A stretch of 64,000 nucleotides of DNA from Gammaproteobacteria bacterium LSUCC0057 (lineage in GTDB: Bacteria > Pseudomonadota > Gammaproteobacteria > Pseudomonadales > Porticoccaceae). Below the pieces are notes generated by a model. It worked only from the letters and a program-made list of their open reading frames with translations, had not been told where the DNA came from and searched no databases. Where the stretch lies: contig SPIA01000001.1 of assembly GCA_004535795.1 (NCBI GenBank), positions 248,001-312,000 of the forward strand. The letters are read 5' to 3'. Every line of letters begins with the position of its first letter. The stretch's first letter is position 1. Made by a program: the position numbers and the translations under genes. Positions 1 through 8,085 of this stretch are shown here, in pieces.

Positions 1-107
1 CCCGCTATCTCGACGCCAGCGGCGTGCAGTGGGGCTTTGCGCTCACCGGCACCGCCACCAGCCAGCGCGCCGCCTGCGCCGCCGCCAACCAGCCGCTGAT
101 GCGCTAG
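1..107 (+). CDS. C-terminal end of a probable rubredoxin-NAD reductase-like flavoprotein (partial)
   Basis: The window opens inside a reading frame that runs from base 3 to a TAG at 105-107 and gives about 34 residues, including GVQWGFALTGTATSQR. A pattern of the type D..G.L.GFALTG is typical of the last strand region of AlkT/rubredoxin reductase-type FAD enzymes. That resemblance is the only basis for the call. Everything upstream, including the FAD and NAD motifs, lies outside the window, so the assignment is tentative. The gene would read toward the oppositely oriented MarR gene with a short gap between them. Confidence 0.4.
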   Translation, partial: RYLDASGVQWGFALTGTATSQRAACAAANQPLMR

Positions 108-139
108 CAGTCAGCGATACGGCAGGGAGTGGCCAGCGT

Positions 140-631
140 TTAGCTGGCGGCGGGCTCAAGCTGGTGGATAGAGCGCTTAATTTTGCCCAGTCCGTCCATC
201 AGCTCGGCAATGTCGCCTTGCTCGAGTTCGGCAAATAGCTCCACCAGCCACCCCTCGTGGGCCAGTGACATTTTGTCGAACAGCCGCAGCCCTTTTTTAG
301 AGAGTTTCACCACAAAAGCGCGGCGGTCGCCGCTGCACACTTCGCGCAGTACTAGTTGTTCTTTCTCTAGCTGGTTGCAGATGCCGGTCACGTTGCCGCC
401 AGAGACCATCATTAATTTGGACAGATCGCCCATGCGCAGGCCGTCGGGGTACCTGTAAAGCTGCGCCATCAGGTCAAAGCGCGGTAAGGTGCTGTTAAAT
501 TCGGTGCGCAGACGGGCGCGCAGTTGGTTCTCTACCAAGTTGCTGCAGGTCAGCAAGCGCAGCCACAAGCGCAGTGACTGGTGTTCGCTGTCATTGCCGC
601 GGTGTTCAGAGTCGAGAATAGTGTCGGCCAT
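140..631 (-). CDS. MarR-family transcriptional regulator
   Basis: A protein of 163 aa, the usual MarR length. After a short polar N-terminus there is a dimerisation helix, then a winged helix-turn-helix at about residues 60-125: the recognition helix lies around MMVSGGNVTGICNQLEKE and the wing contains GDRRAFVVKLSKKG. The C-terminal helix closes the dimer interface. It is divergent from the metallo-hydrolase gene at 805 with 173 bp between them, and that gap holds two inverted repeats that could be its operators. Many MarR proteins repress a divergent catabolic gene and release DNA on binding a phenolic ligand. Control of the neighbour is inferred from position; the ligand is unknown. Confidence 0.9.
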   Translation of the reverse strand: MADTILDSEHRGNDSEHQSLRLWLRLLTCSNLVENQLRARLRTEFNSTLPRFDLMAQLYRYPDGLRMGDLSKLMMVSGGNVTGICNQLEKEQLVLREVCSGDRRAFVVKLSKKGLRLFDKMSLAHEGWLVELFAELEQGDIAELMDGLGKIKRSIHQLEPAAS

Positions 632-665
632 AGTATAGCTCTTGGTTGTTATGGTTTTGCTTTAT

Positions 666-684
666 TGTTTCCGCTAATGAAACA
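666..684. promoter_or_regulatory. Inverted repeat, candidate MarR operator
   Basis: TGTTTC (666-671) and GAAACA (679-684) form perfect 6-bp arms around a 7-nt centre, 35 bp upstream of the marR start codon. Size and spacing fit a MarR dimer site, but binding is inferred only from location. Confidence 0.35.
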
Positions 685-717
685 GTTTTCTGCGCAACAA
701 GCTTGGCGCCTGCTGAG

Positions 718-745
718 CAACTAGGCTATTTTAACCGGCTAGTTG
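718..745. promoter_or_regulatory. Inverted repeat in the marR/metallo-hydrolase divergent region
   Basis: CAACTAG (718-724) and CTAGTTG (739-745) are perfect 7-bp arms with a 14-nt spacer. The repeat lies 60 bp before the metallo-hydrolase start at 805 and could be an operator or part of its promoter. Confidence 0.3.
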
Positions 746-804
746 GCTAAGGCTAAGTTATTTAAGTTTAAAATTCTATTCAACCCAAAGATACAGGTGC
801 AGTT

Positions 805-1767
805 ATGGCTAAAAAACCCTTTGCCTCGTCGGCCGATTTAGGCGAAAAAGTAGAGACACTCGAAGTGCTGGCAGAGGGCGTCTATGCGCTCACCTCCGAG
901 GGCGACCCCAACATGGGCGCCATTGAGGGCGAAGATTTTGTCGTCGCCTTTGAGGCTCGCGCCACCCCTAAAGCGGCGCGCGATTGGCTGGCACAGCTTC
1001 GCCAGCACACCGACAAGCCGGTCAAGTATTTGGTGTTATCGCACTACCACGCGGTGCGGGTATTGGGGGCGTCGGCATTTGCGGCAGAGTCGATCATCGC
1101 TCACGAAAAAACCCGCTTCTTAATTGAAGAGCGCGGCGAGCAAGACTGGGCCAGCGAGTATGGCCGTATGCCGCGCCTGTTCCGCGAGCCCGAGGGTATT
1201 CCCGGACTCACACACCCAGACCTCACCTTTAATGACCGCATGGTAATTCCGCTCGGCGGCAGCCGTGGCGACTTAGTGCTGCAGTACTGTGGCCGCGGCC
1301 ACACCGCTGGCGATATTGTGGCCTGGCTGCCCAACAGCAAGGTGCTGTTTGCCGGCGACCTGGTTGAAGCCGAAGCGGCGCTCTACACTGGCGATGCCTT
1401 CCACTTTGATTGGTCTAAAGGCACCCTAGACACCATTAAAGCCTTTGAGGCCGAGGTGCTTGTGGGTGGCCGCGGCGGTGTCGCGCGCGGTCGCCAAGCG
1501 GTGGATGCCGCTATCGAGCAGACCCGCGGCTTCCTCAACGGTATGATCGAAAAAGTGGGCGAGGTCCACCGCAGCGGCGGCACCCTCAAGCAGGCCTTCG
1601 AGGCGACCCACAGCCACTTGGCGCCAAAGTTTGGCCGCTGGCCGATCTTTGAGCACTGCCTGCCGTTCGACGTACAGCGCCTGTGGGACGAGTTCGACGG
1701 CATTGACTGGCCGCGCATCTGGACCGATGCCCGCGACCAAGAGGTGTGGGACCAGCTGCAAGACTAA
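805..1767 (+). CDS. MBL-fold metallo-hydrolase family protein with altered metal motif
   Basis: A 320-aa protein with the metallo-beta-lactamase fold layout. Residues about 75-90 carry LSHYHAVRVLGASAF where the fold normally has HxHxDH. The later metal motifs look conserved: GRGHTAGDIVAWLP (the second His motif) and LFAGDLVEAEA (the bridging Asp). The first motif therefore keeps both histidines (HYH) but loses the Asp and third His (V and R instead). This may leave a one-metal or metal-poor site, or reflect a distinct subfamily. The ATG is preceded by an AGGTG ribosome-binding site. No signal peptide is seen, so it is probably cytoplasmic. It is divergent from a MarR gene that may regulate it. 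The substrate is unknown. Confidence 0.8.
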   Translation: MAKKPFASSADLGEKVETLEVLAEGVYALTSEGDPNMGAIEGEDFVVAFEARATPKAARDWLAQLRQHTDKPVKYLVLSHYHAVRVLGASAFAAESIIAHEKTRFLIEERGEQDWASEYGRMPRLFREPEGIPGLTHPDLTFNDRMVIPLGGSRGDLVLQYCGRGHTAGDIVAWLPNSKVLFAGDLVEAEAALYTGDAFHFDWSKGTLDTIKAFEAEVLVGGRGGVARGRQAVDAAIEQTRGFLNGMIEKVGEVHRSGGTLKQAFEATHSHLAPKFGRWPIFEHCLPFDVQRLWDEFDGIDWPRIWTDARDQEVWDQLQD

Positions 1768-1861
1768 CCTTACCGCCGCCCAACCGTGCAACTGCGGTTG
1801 GCGGTTGCCAGCGGGGCAAGGTGCAGACTAGACTCTAGACCACACCAGCCGAGACCAGCCG

Positions 1862-2788
1862 ATGGATCTGTTTGCAGCAATGCGCATTTTTGTGCGCGTC
1901 ACCGACAAAATGAGCTTCAGCGCCGCCGCTGAGGAGTTGGATATCTCCAGCTCATCGGTGAGTAAGCAGATTGCTCAGCTCGAGCAGCGGGTGGGCGCCA
2001 AGTTGCTGCAGCGCACTACCCGCCGGCTCAGTCTTACCGAAGTGGGCGAGGCCTACTACCAGCAGTGCTTGGCGGTGCTGCGCGAGGTCGACGAGTCCGA
2101 CAACCTCGTCTCGCAGCTGCAAGGGGCGCCGCGCGGTACACTCAAAATTAACTGCAACATGACCTTTGGCCAGCTGCTGTTGAGCCGTGCCATCAACGAG
2201 TTTATGGCCGTGCACGGCGAGCTGCAGGTCGACATTACGCTCGACGACCGCATGCCCGACCTCGTCCGCGATGGCTTTGACCTGGCCATTCGCATTGCCG
2301 AGCCGGTACTGCCCAACTCCAGCTTGGTAGCGCGGCAGATAGCCAGCGTTCCGCTCTACATAGTCGCCAGCCCCCACTACCTGCAACAGCATGGCCGCCC
2401 GGCTAGCGCCGAACAGCTGTTGGCACACAACTGTCTAGTGTTTGTGCATGCAAGCAATGCCGACCAGTGGCGGGTGCAGTGCCCCAATAGCGACCAGAGC
2501 GTCAAAGTGGCTGGCGATCTGCGCGCCAACAACAGCTTAGTGGCGCGTGCCGCAGTCGTGGCGGGGCGCGGCATTGCCAATTTGGCTTACTTTGTGATTG
2601 AAGAGCAGGTAGAGCGGGGCGAGTTAGAGCGGGTCTTTGCCGATGCCCAACCCGAGGTGCTAAGTGTTTACGCTATCTACCCAGACCGGCGTTATCTGTC
2701 GCCCAAAGTGAGCGTCTTTATTGAGTTTTTGCAGCAGTGGCTGACGCAGCAGCTCAGCCGCCGCTGGCCCGGCAGCGAGCACAGTTAA
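1862..2788 (+). CDS. LysR-family transcriptional regulator
   Basis: A 308-aa protein of standard LysR length. The N-terminal winged helix is clear (about residues 5-62): [20 protein letters not shown] is the helix-turn-helix and [16 protein letters not shown] the wing. The rest is a periplasmic-binding-type effector domain of the CrgA/DhcR-like group. It follows the metallo-hydrolase gene on the same strand after 94 bp and has no divergent target gene beside it, so its regulon cannot be read from context. Its stop overlaps the convergent yjdM stop by 4 bp (TTAA at 2785-2788). Confidence 0.93.
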   Translation: MDLFAAMRIFVRVTDKMSFSAAAEELDISSSSVSKQIAQLEQRVGAKLLQRTTRRLSLTEVGEAYYQQCLAVLREVDESDNLVSQLQGAPRGTLKINCNMTFGQLLLSRAINEFMAVHGELQVDITLDDRMPDLVRDGFDLAIRIAEPVLPNSSLVARQIASVPLYIVASPHYLQQHGRPASAEQLLAHNCLVFVHASNADQWRVQCPNSDQSVKVAGDLRANNSLVARAAVVAGRGIANLAYFVIEEQVERGELERVFADAQPEVLSVYAIYPDRRYLSPKVSVFIEFLQQWLTQQLSRRWPGSEHS

Positions 2789-3126
2789 GCTTTTTTCACA
2801 AATTCAGATTTCAGCTGCATAGCACCAATGCCCGGTATTTTGCAGTCGATGTCATGGTCGCCGCCGACCAGCCGAATGTTTTTCACCTTAGTGCCCACCT
2901 TAACCACCGCCGAGCTGCCTTTCACCTTTAGGTCTTTTATTACCACCACACTGTCGCCATCGCTGAGCGGGTTGCCATTGCTGTCGGTGACCGCCGCAGC
3001 CTGCTCGGCTGGCGCGGCGTTGGGGTCCCAGCTGTGGCCGCACTCGGGGCAGTTGAGCAGCACGCCGTCGCTGTAACTGTAAACCGACTGGCAGGCTGGG
3101 CAGGGGGGTAACGGCTGTTCGCTCAC
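2785..3126 (-). CDS. yjdM: YjdM/PhnA-family zinc-ribbon protein
   Basis: A 113-aa protein with the family's exact architecture: an N-terminal zinc ribbon with Cys9, Cys12, Cys26 and Cys29 (CPACQS and CPECGHSWD), then an SH3-like C-terminal domain with [20 protein letters not shown]. It was once called alkylphosphonate-uptake protein PhnA. It is not phosphonoacetate hydrolase, and its biochemical role is not firmly known. It is transcribed leftward downstream of the GFA-family gene. A stem-loop (3144-3165) lies in the gap and may separate the two transcripts. Confidence 0.92.
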   Translation of the reverse strand: MSEQPLPPCPACQSVYSYSDGVLLNCPECGHSWDPNAAPAEQAAAVTDSNGNPLSDGDSVVVIKDLKVKGSSAVVKVGTKVKNIRLVGGDHDIDCKIPGIGAMQLKSEFVKKA

Positions 3127-3143
3127 AGAGGCTCCTCAAGGTA

Positions 3144-3165
3144 GCAACTGCACAGGCGCAGTTGC
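3144..3165. terminator. Stem-loop between the GFA-family gene and yjdM
   Basis: GCAACTGC (3144-3151) pairs perfectly with GCAGTTGC (3158-3165) across a 6-nt loop. No run of T follows in either direction, so it may be a processing site or weak terminator in the leader of yjdM rather than a classical intrinsic terminator. Confidence 0.35.
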
Positions 3166-3212
3166 CTTAATAAATGTGCGGCTATTATAGCGGCAAAGGC
3201 GCCATAAGCCCG

Positions 3213-3629
3213 CTAAAGTTTAGAGCGCTCAGCTAAGGTGTGGGCGTTCTGCTCCCAGTTGACACCGTCAAAATCGCTAATGGTGATATTGCTCGGCGGT
3301 TGGTCAAAGCAGTGGATATTGAGCGAAATACCGTCTGGGTTAGAGCGCGGCACATAAAACGACTTAACCCCGCAGTGGCGGCAAAAGTGGTGCTGGGCAA
3401 CGCCGGTATTAAAGGTGTAGGTGTGCAACGCCTCGCTGCCTTGCAGCAGGGTAAAGCGCGCGGCCGGTACAATCAGCTCCACATAGCCCGACATAAAACA
3501 GATAGAGCAGTTGCAGCGCTCGGCCTCAATATGCGCCGGCCCCAGCGCCTGCCAGCGCACTGCGCCACAGTGGCAGCCGCCGCGGTACTCCACTAATTCC
3601 GTCGGTGAGTGGTTGTCGTCTGCAGCCAT
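3213..3629 (-). CDS. GFA-family (glutathione-dependent formaldehyde-activating-like) zinc protein
   Basis: A 138-aa protein with the CENP-V/GFA fold signature. Structural and catalytic zinc cysteines are visible: GGCHCGAVRW (Cys19, Cys21), CNCSIC (Cys39, Cys41, Cys44) and HHFCRHCGVKSFYVPRSNPDG with a further CxxC. Family members bind zinc; only a few are true S-hydroxymethylglutathione synthases, so a general GFA label is safer. Its start lies 2 bp after the yciH stop, which suggests translation from one leftward operon with yciH and the quinone oxidoreductase gene. Confidence 0.92.
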   Translation of the reverse strand: MAADDNHSPTELVEYRGGCHCGAVRWQALGPAHIEAERCNCSICFMSGYVELIVPAARFTLLQGSEALHTYTFNTGVAQHHFCRHCGVKSFYVPRSNPDGISLNIHCFDQPPSNITISDFDGVNWEQNAHTLAERSKL

Positions 3630-3631
3630 GG

Positions 3632-3952
3632 TTAGCCTCCCGCCAGTTTTACGCTGTAGCCCTGTTTTTCCAAAGCGGCTTTAAGTTTTTCGCGGTGGTC
3701 ACCCTGAATCTCGATCACCCCCTCTTTAACCGTGCCGCCGGTAGAGCAGAGCTGCTTGAGCTGTTTGGCGAGGTTTTTTAATTCGCTCTCCTGCAATCCA
3801 AAGCCACTCAGGGTGGTTACCCCTTTGCCCTTGCGGCCAGCGGTTTCGCGGCGTATGCGCACCACGCCGTCGCCTGCCGGGGGCGCCGCCGCCGCAGCGG
3901 TGGGTTTAATGCGGCCACTGTCGGTTGAGTAGACCAGTCGGCTGTTGCTCAT
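3632..3952 (-). CDS. yciH: SUI1/YciH-family translation factor
   Basis: A 106-aa protein. The first 35 residues are flexible and Ala/Pro-rich; the remainder is an eIF1/SUI1 domain: VVRIRRETAGRKGKGVTTLSG, then LKNLAKQLKQLCSTGGTVKEG and the C-terminal GDHREKLKAALEKQGY. Bacterial YciH is thought to act at the 30S subunit as a fidelity or stress-related initiation factor. Its start overlaps the stop of the upstream quinone oxidoreductase gene by 4 bp (ATGA pattern), indicating translational coupling. Confidence 0.95.
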   Translation of the reverse strand: MSNSRLVYSTDSGRIKPTAAAAAPPAGDGVVRIRRETAGRKGKGVTTLSGFGLQESELKNLAKQLKQLCSTGGTVKEGVIEIQGDHREKLKAALEKQGYSVKLAGG

Positions 3953-4959
3953 AGGGTGTCCTCCGTCAGCAGCACAATTTTGCCAATGTGTTGGCTGCTC
4001 TCCATCAGCGCGTGGGCGCTGCCGGCCTCTGCCAGGGCAAAGCGGGCGGCAACAACCGGTGCTAACTGGCCGCGCTCAATCATCGGCCAGACATGCTGTT
4101 GCACCCCGGCGGCAATGCGCGCCTTGTTGGCCAGCGGCTGCGAGCGCAGTGTCGAGCCGGTCAGCACCAGCTGTTTAAGCATAACCGGCATTAGGTCTAG
4201 CTCGAGCTTAGAGCCCTGCAAAAAAGCGATGTTAACAATTCTGCCCTGCGGCGCCGACGCGGCGATGTTGCGGGCCACGTAGCTGCCGCCGACCATATCC
4301 AAAATGACGTTGGCACCGCTGCCGGTGAGCTCTTTCACCGCGGTGACAAAATCCTCCTCGCGGTAGTTTACCGCCCGCGTTGCGCCCAGCTCCAAGCAGG
4401 CTTGGCACTTGGCCTCGCTGCCGGCGGTGGCAATAACATTGACGCCGGCCGCCACCGCCATCTGGATAGCGGTGGTGCCAATGCCCGAGCTGCCGCCGTG
4501 CACCAGCAGCCATTCGCCCGCTTGCAGGGCGGCGCGTTCGAACAAGTTGTGGTAGACGGTAAAGCAGGTCTCCGGCAGCGCCGCTGCCGCCTCCAGCGAC
4601 ACGCCGTCGGGCAGCGGCAGCACGCAAGCGCTGTCGGCCACCGCATAGTGGGCGTAGCCGCCGCCGGCCAACAGTGCGCAGACCGCATCGCCCTCGGCCC
4701 ACTGCACAACCGCGCTACCCACAGCGGCAATGTAGCCACTCACCTCTAGCCCCAGCACTGGCGATGCGCCCGGCGGTGGCGGGTAGAGCCCCATACGTTG
4801 GAACAGGTCGGGGCGGTTAACGCCGGCGGCGACCACTTTAATCAGTACCTGCTCAGGCCCCAGTGCCGCCAGTGGCGCACGGCCTAACTGCAGCTGGTTG
4901 GCCGCGCAGGGGGTCTCGCTGGTAATAGCGGTAGTGGTGTTGGGGTAGGCTGGCGACAT
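3949..4959 (-). CDS. NAD(P)H:quinone oxidoreductase (zinc-type alcohol dehydrogenase-like, PIG3/QorB group)
   Basis: A 336-aa medium-chain dehydrogenase/reductase. GroES-like N-terminal region: VLIKVVAAGVNRPDLFQRMG and VLGLEVSGYIAAVG. The Rossmann domain carries GGSSGIGTTAIQMAVAAG near the middle, with the AxxGxxG-type NADPH loop of quinone oxidoreductases. Structural-zinc cysteines are not evident, as expected for this group. I start it at the ATG at 4959, where homologues begin (MSPAYPN); the frame stays open to 5058 but that extension is Arg-rich and unlike the family. It is the first gene of a leftward operon with yciH and the GFA gene and is divergent from the ion-channel gene. Confidence 0.92.
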   Translation of the reverse strand: MSPAYPNTTTAITSETPCAANQLQLGRAPLAALGPEQVLIKVVAAGVNRPDLFQRMGLYPPPPGASPVLGLEVSGYIAAVGSAVVQWAEGDAVCALLAGGGYAHYAVADSACVLPLPDGVSLEAAAALPETCFTVYHNLFERAALQAGEWLLVHGGSSGIGTTAIQMAVAAGVNVIATAGSEAKCQACLELGATRAVNYREEDFVTAVKELTGSGANVILDMVGGSYVARNIAASAPQGRIVNIAFLQGSKLELDLMPVMLKQLVLTGSTLRSQPLANKARIAAGVQQHVWPMIERGQLAPVVAARFALAEAGSAHALMESSQHIGKIVLLTEDTL

Positions 4960-5096
4960 AATTAACGGTTCTCGGCTGTGGCTGGCCAGTTTACCGCCGC
5001 ACCGCGGCGAGGCCAATCTTCTGCTGCGCCAAAGCGCGCAGCGGTGGTATTCTTGCAAAAAGCGCCACCAACAACCGCACCTATTTTGAGCCCGCT

Positions 5097-5936
5097 ATGC
5101 CAATGACCCTGCGCGAAAAAATTTACCACGTTATTTTTGGTACCGACAGCCCGGCGGGGCGCACCTTCGACCTGGTGCTTATTTACGCCATTCTGCTCAG
5201 CGTGGCCGCGGTTATGCTCGACTCGGTGGCGGCGGTCAACCAGCGCTTTGGCCGCGAGCTGCTGTTAGCCGAGTGGATGTTTACGCTGCTGTTTACCGTG
5301 GAGTACGCCGCCCGGGTCTACTCTTCGCCCAAACCGATGCGCTATGTGTTTAGCTTTTACGGGGTGGTCGACCTGCTCTCTATTCTGCCCACTTACCTGT
5401 CGCTGCTGTTCCCCGAAGCCACCTACTGGATGGTGGTGCGGCTGCTGCGGGTGTTGCGGATCTTCCGGGTGCTCAAGCTGGCCCGCTACTCGGCCGAGGC
5501 CGGCTTGCTACTGCGCTCGTTGATTCAGGCCCGCCACAAGATTTTTGTCTTTTTTGGGGTGGTATTGGTGCTCAGCGTTATCTTTGGCTCGGTGATGTTT
5601 CTGGTTGAGGGGCCACAGCACGGCTTTACCAGCATACCGCGCAGCATCTACTGGACCATTGTCACCATTACCACCGTCGGCTACGGCGACATTACCCCGC
5701 AGACCATTTTGGGCCAGTTTATTGCCACCCTGGCCATGCTCACCGGCTACTCCATTATTGCCATTCCCACCGGCATACTGTCGGCCGAAATCTCCAAAGA
5801 GATGGGCAAAGCGCGCGCCCTGGTGCGCTGCAATATTTGCGAGCGCGGTGGCCACCACGAAGAGGCCGAGTACTGCTACCACTGCGGTATAGAGCTACCG
5901 GCGTGGGACCAACGCCAGCGCGGTAGCAGTGGTTGA
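5097..5936 (+). CDS. Six-TM voltage-gated-type potassium channel with C-terminal zinc ribbon
   Basis: A 279-aa inner-membrane protein. Six hydrophobic segments are followed by a pore loop with the K+ selectivity filter TTVGYGD near residue 193. The fourth segment is a voltage-sensor-like Arg-rich helix (RLLRVLRIFRVLKLAR, about residues 114-130). After the last helix comes a short cytoplasmic tail with two CxxC pairs (CNIC and CYHC), a probable zinc ribbon. This plan is that of the bacterial ion-transporter/Kch-like family. The gene overlaps the cardiolipin synthase start by 8 bp, so the two are probably co-translated. The link between them may be membrane physiology, but that is inference. 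Confidence 0.92.
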   Translation: MPMTLREKIYHVIFGTDSPAGRTFDLVLIYAILLSVAAVMLDSVAAVNQRFGRELLLAEWMFTLLFTVEYAARVYSSPKPMRYVFSFYGVVDLLSILPTYLSLLFPEATYWMVVRLLRVLRIFRVLKLARYSAEAGLLLRSLIQARHKIFVFFGVVLVLSVIFGSVMFLVEGPQHGFTSIPRSIYWTIVTITTVGYGDITPQTILGQFIATLAMLTGYSIIAIPTGILSAEISKEMGKARALVRCNICERGGHHEEAEYCYHCGIELPAWDQRQRGSSG

Positions 5937-7452
5937 GCCGCTGACAGCGCTGGCCGCACAAGGCTGGGCGGCGCTGCAGGCGCTGGCGATTAGCCCCAAA
6001 ACGGCGCTGGCGCTCTACCTGCTGCTGCAGCTGCTGGCGGTGGCGCTGGTGGTCGACGCCATTGCCCGCGCCCGCACCACCCAGGGCGCCATTGCCTGGG
6101 CGGTGGCATTAATTGCCATGCCGCTGGTGGCGGTGCCGCTCTACCTGTTGTTTGGCCAGCGGCGTTTTTACGGCTATGTCGATGCCCGCCGGCGCGGCGA
6201 CCTGCAAATACAAGCCATCGCCACCGCAGCTATTGCCCAGCTCAGCCGCGAGTACCGCGCCAGCAGCTCGGCCGCCGCAGAATTGGGCGACACGGCACCG
6301 CGCCAGCGCTGGCAAACCCTCGAGCAGCTGGCCAGTATTCCGGCCACCCGCGCCAACCACATCGAGCTGCTGATCGACGGCGAGGCCACCTTTAATGCCA
6401 TTATGGCCGCCATAGAGTCGGCCAACAGCTACCTGTTGGTGCAGTTTTACATTATTCGCAACGACCGCACCGGCCGCCGCCTACAGCAGGCCTTAATAGC
6501 CGCGGCGCAGCGCGGTGTGGCGGTGCAGCTGTTGTACGACGGCATTGGCAGTTGGGGGCTGAGCCGGCGGTTTACCGCCGCGCTGCGCCGCGCCGGGGTC
6601 AAGGCGCAGCCGTTTACCACCTCGCGGTTTAACTGGCGCGGCCGGTTTCAGGTGAACTTTCGCAACCACCGCAAAATCGTGGTGGTCGACGGCCACACCG
6701 CACTGGTGGGTGGCCTCAATATTGGCGACGAGTACGCCGGCCACCACCGCCGCTTAACGCCGTGGCGCGACACCCATCTCAAGCTCACCGGCCCGGCCGT
6801 GTTGGGGGTGCAGCTGTCGTTTATCGAGGACTGGTACTGGGTCACCGACCGGCTGCTGCCACTGCACTGGCAGGGCGCACCGGCCGCCGCCGGGGAGGGG
6901 GCTGGCGCCGAGGTGCTGGCCATACCCACCGGCCCCGCCGACGAGTTAGAGAGCTGCCAGTTAATGTTTTTAACCGCCATTAACAGCGCCGAGCGCGAGC
7001 TGCTCATTGCCACCCCCTATTTTGTCCCCGACGAGCCGGTTATAAAGGCGCTGCGGCTGGCGGCACTGCGCGGCGTGCGGGTACAAATTATTACCCCGCA
7101 GCTCACCGACAGCCACTGGGTGCAGCTCTCCAGTATTGCCCACATGGAAGAGTGCGCCATGCCCGGCATTACCTTTTACCAGTACACAGCCGGTTTTATG
7201 CACCAAAAAGTGCTGCTGGCCGACCGCCAGCGGGTATTAATTGGCACCGCCAATCTCGACAACCGCTCGTTTCGGTTAAACTTTGAGCTCACCCTGGCGG
7301 TGCACGACCCGGCATTTTCAGCGCAGGTAAACGCCATGTTGCAACAAGACCTTGGCAACAGCCAGCCGTTCAACCCGCAGGCCTACAACCAACGCCACTG
7401 GGTGCGCCGCGCACTGGGGCGCATCTTCCGGCTACTGGCGCCGCTACAATAA
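5929..7452 (+). CDS. cls: Cardiolipin synthase
   Basis: A 507-aa member of the phospholipase D superfamily that condenses two phosphatidylglycerols, or PG and PE, to cardiolipin at the inner membrane. Two N-terminal transmembrane helices (about residues 20-42 and 50-75) precede two PLD domains. Both HKD motifs are intact: NHRKIVVVDGHTALVGG near residue 246 and MHQKVLLADRQRVLIGTANLD near residue 424. The start is a GTG at 5929 inside the end of the channel gene (8-bp overlap). Length matches ClsA-type enzymes. Confidence 0.95.
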   Translation: MVEPLTALAAQGWAALQALAISPKTALALYLLLQLLAVALVVDAIARARTTQGAIAWAVALIAMPLVAVPLYLLFGQRRFYGYVDARRRGDLQIQAIATAAIAQLSREYRASSSAAAELGDTAPRQRWQTLEQLASIPATRANHIELLIDGEATFNAIMAAIESANSYLLVQFYIIRNDRTGRRLQQALIAAAQRGVAVQLLYDGIGSWGLSRRFTAALRRAGVKAQPFTTSRFNWRGRFQVNFRNHRKIVVVDGHTALVGGLNIGDEYAGHHRRLTPWRDTHLKLTGPAVLGVQLSFIEDWYWVTDRLLPLHWQGAPAAAGEGAGAEVLAIPTGPADELESCQLMFLTAINSAERELLIATPYFVPDEPVIKALRLAALRGVRVQIITPQLTDSHWVQLSSIAHMEECAMPGITFYQYTAGFMHQKVLLADRQRVLIGTANLDNRSFRLNFELTLAVHDPAFSAQVNAMLQQDLGNSQPFNPQAYNQRHWVRRALGRIFRLLAPLQ

Positions 7453-7486
7453 GCGCAACAGTAAGCGCAACAAGGAGAGTTCAACC

Positions 7487-8017
7487 ATGCCCAGCCAACC
7501 CGCTCAGCCCGCCACCGCGGTGTGGCTGGCCGTGCGCACCAAGCCGCGCGCCGAAGCGCAGGCACAGCAGCAGCTGCAGGCGCAGGGCTTTACCGTGTTC
7601 AACCCCACCATTACCGAGCGCAAGCGCCGCCAAAACCGCTGGCAGGTTATTACCGGCCCGCTGTTCCCGGGCTACCTATTTATTCAGGTAGCGCTCGGCC
7701 AACAAGACACCGCGGTGGTGCGCTCCACCCCCGGGGTGCTCAATTTAGTCCGCTTTGGCCAGCAGTTGGTGCCGGTGCCCGGCGAGGTAATCGCGCTGCT
7801 GCAAAGTATTGAACAGCAGGGCGGCCCCAGCACGGCGCCACCGCACCAGCCTGGCGATAAAGTAGCCATTATCGACGGCCCGTTTGCCGGTATTACCGCT
7901 ATTTACCAACAGGCCAAGGGCGAGCAGCGCGCCATTATGCTCATCGAAATGCTGGGCAAGCTGCAGCCGGTGGCGGTTACAATAGACCAGCTCGGCGAGG
8001 TGCAAGCCAGCCACTAA
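7487..8017 (+). CDS. rfaH: RfaH-type transcription antiterminator (NusG paralogue)
   Basis: A 176-aa protein. The N-terminal NGN domain has WLAVRTKPRAEAQAQQQLQ and GPLFPGYLFIQV; the C-terminal KOW domain has GDKVAIIDGPFAGITAIYQQ. RfaH is recruited to RNA polymerase paused at an ops element and suppresses termination in long surface-polysaccharide operons. The start is the ATG at 7487, preceded by AAGGAGAG; the frame is open further upstream but that part overlaps cls and has no family match. It stands at the head of the polysaccharide region. An ops-like sequence lies 1.35 kb downstream at 9369-9380, and intrinsic terminators occur in the second polysaccharide block. Confidence 0.93.
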   Translation: MPSQPAQPATAVWLAVRTKPRAEAQAQQQLQAQGFTVFNPTITERKRRQNRWQVITGPLFPGYLFIQVALGQQDTAVVRSTPGVLNLVRFGQQLVPVPGEVIALLQSIEQQGGPSTAPPHQPGDKVAIIDGPFAGITAIYQQAKGEQRAIMLIEMLGKLQPVAVTIDQLGEVQASH

Positions 8018-8085
8018 GCTGGCGGCCTACCGCCCTGCTTAAGGTAGCTGCCATGGGCAGGCAGCCCTCTAACTAGGAGTCAACA

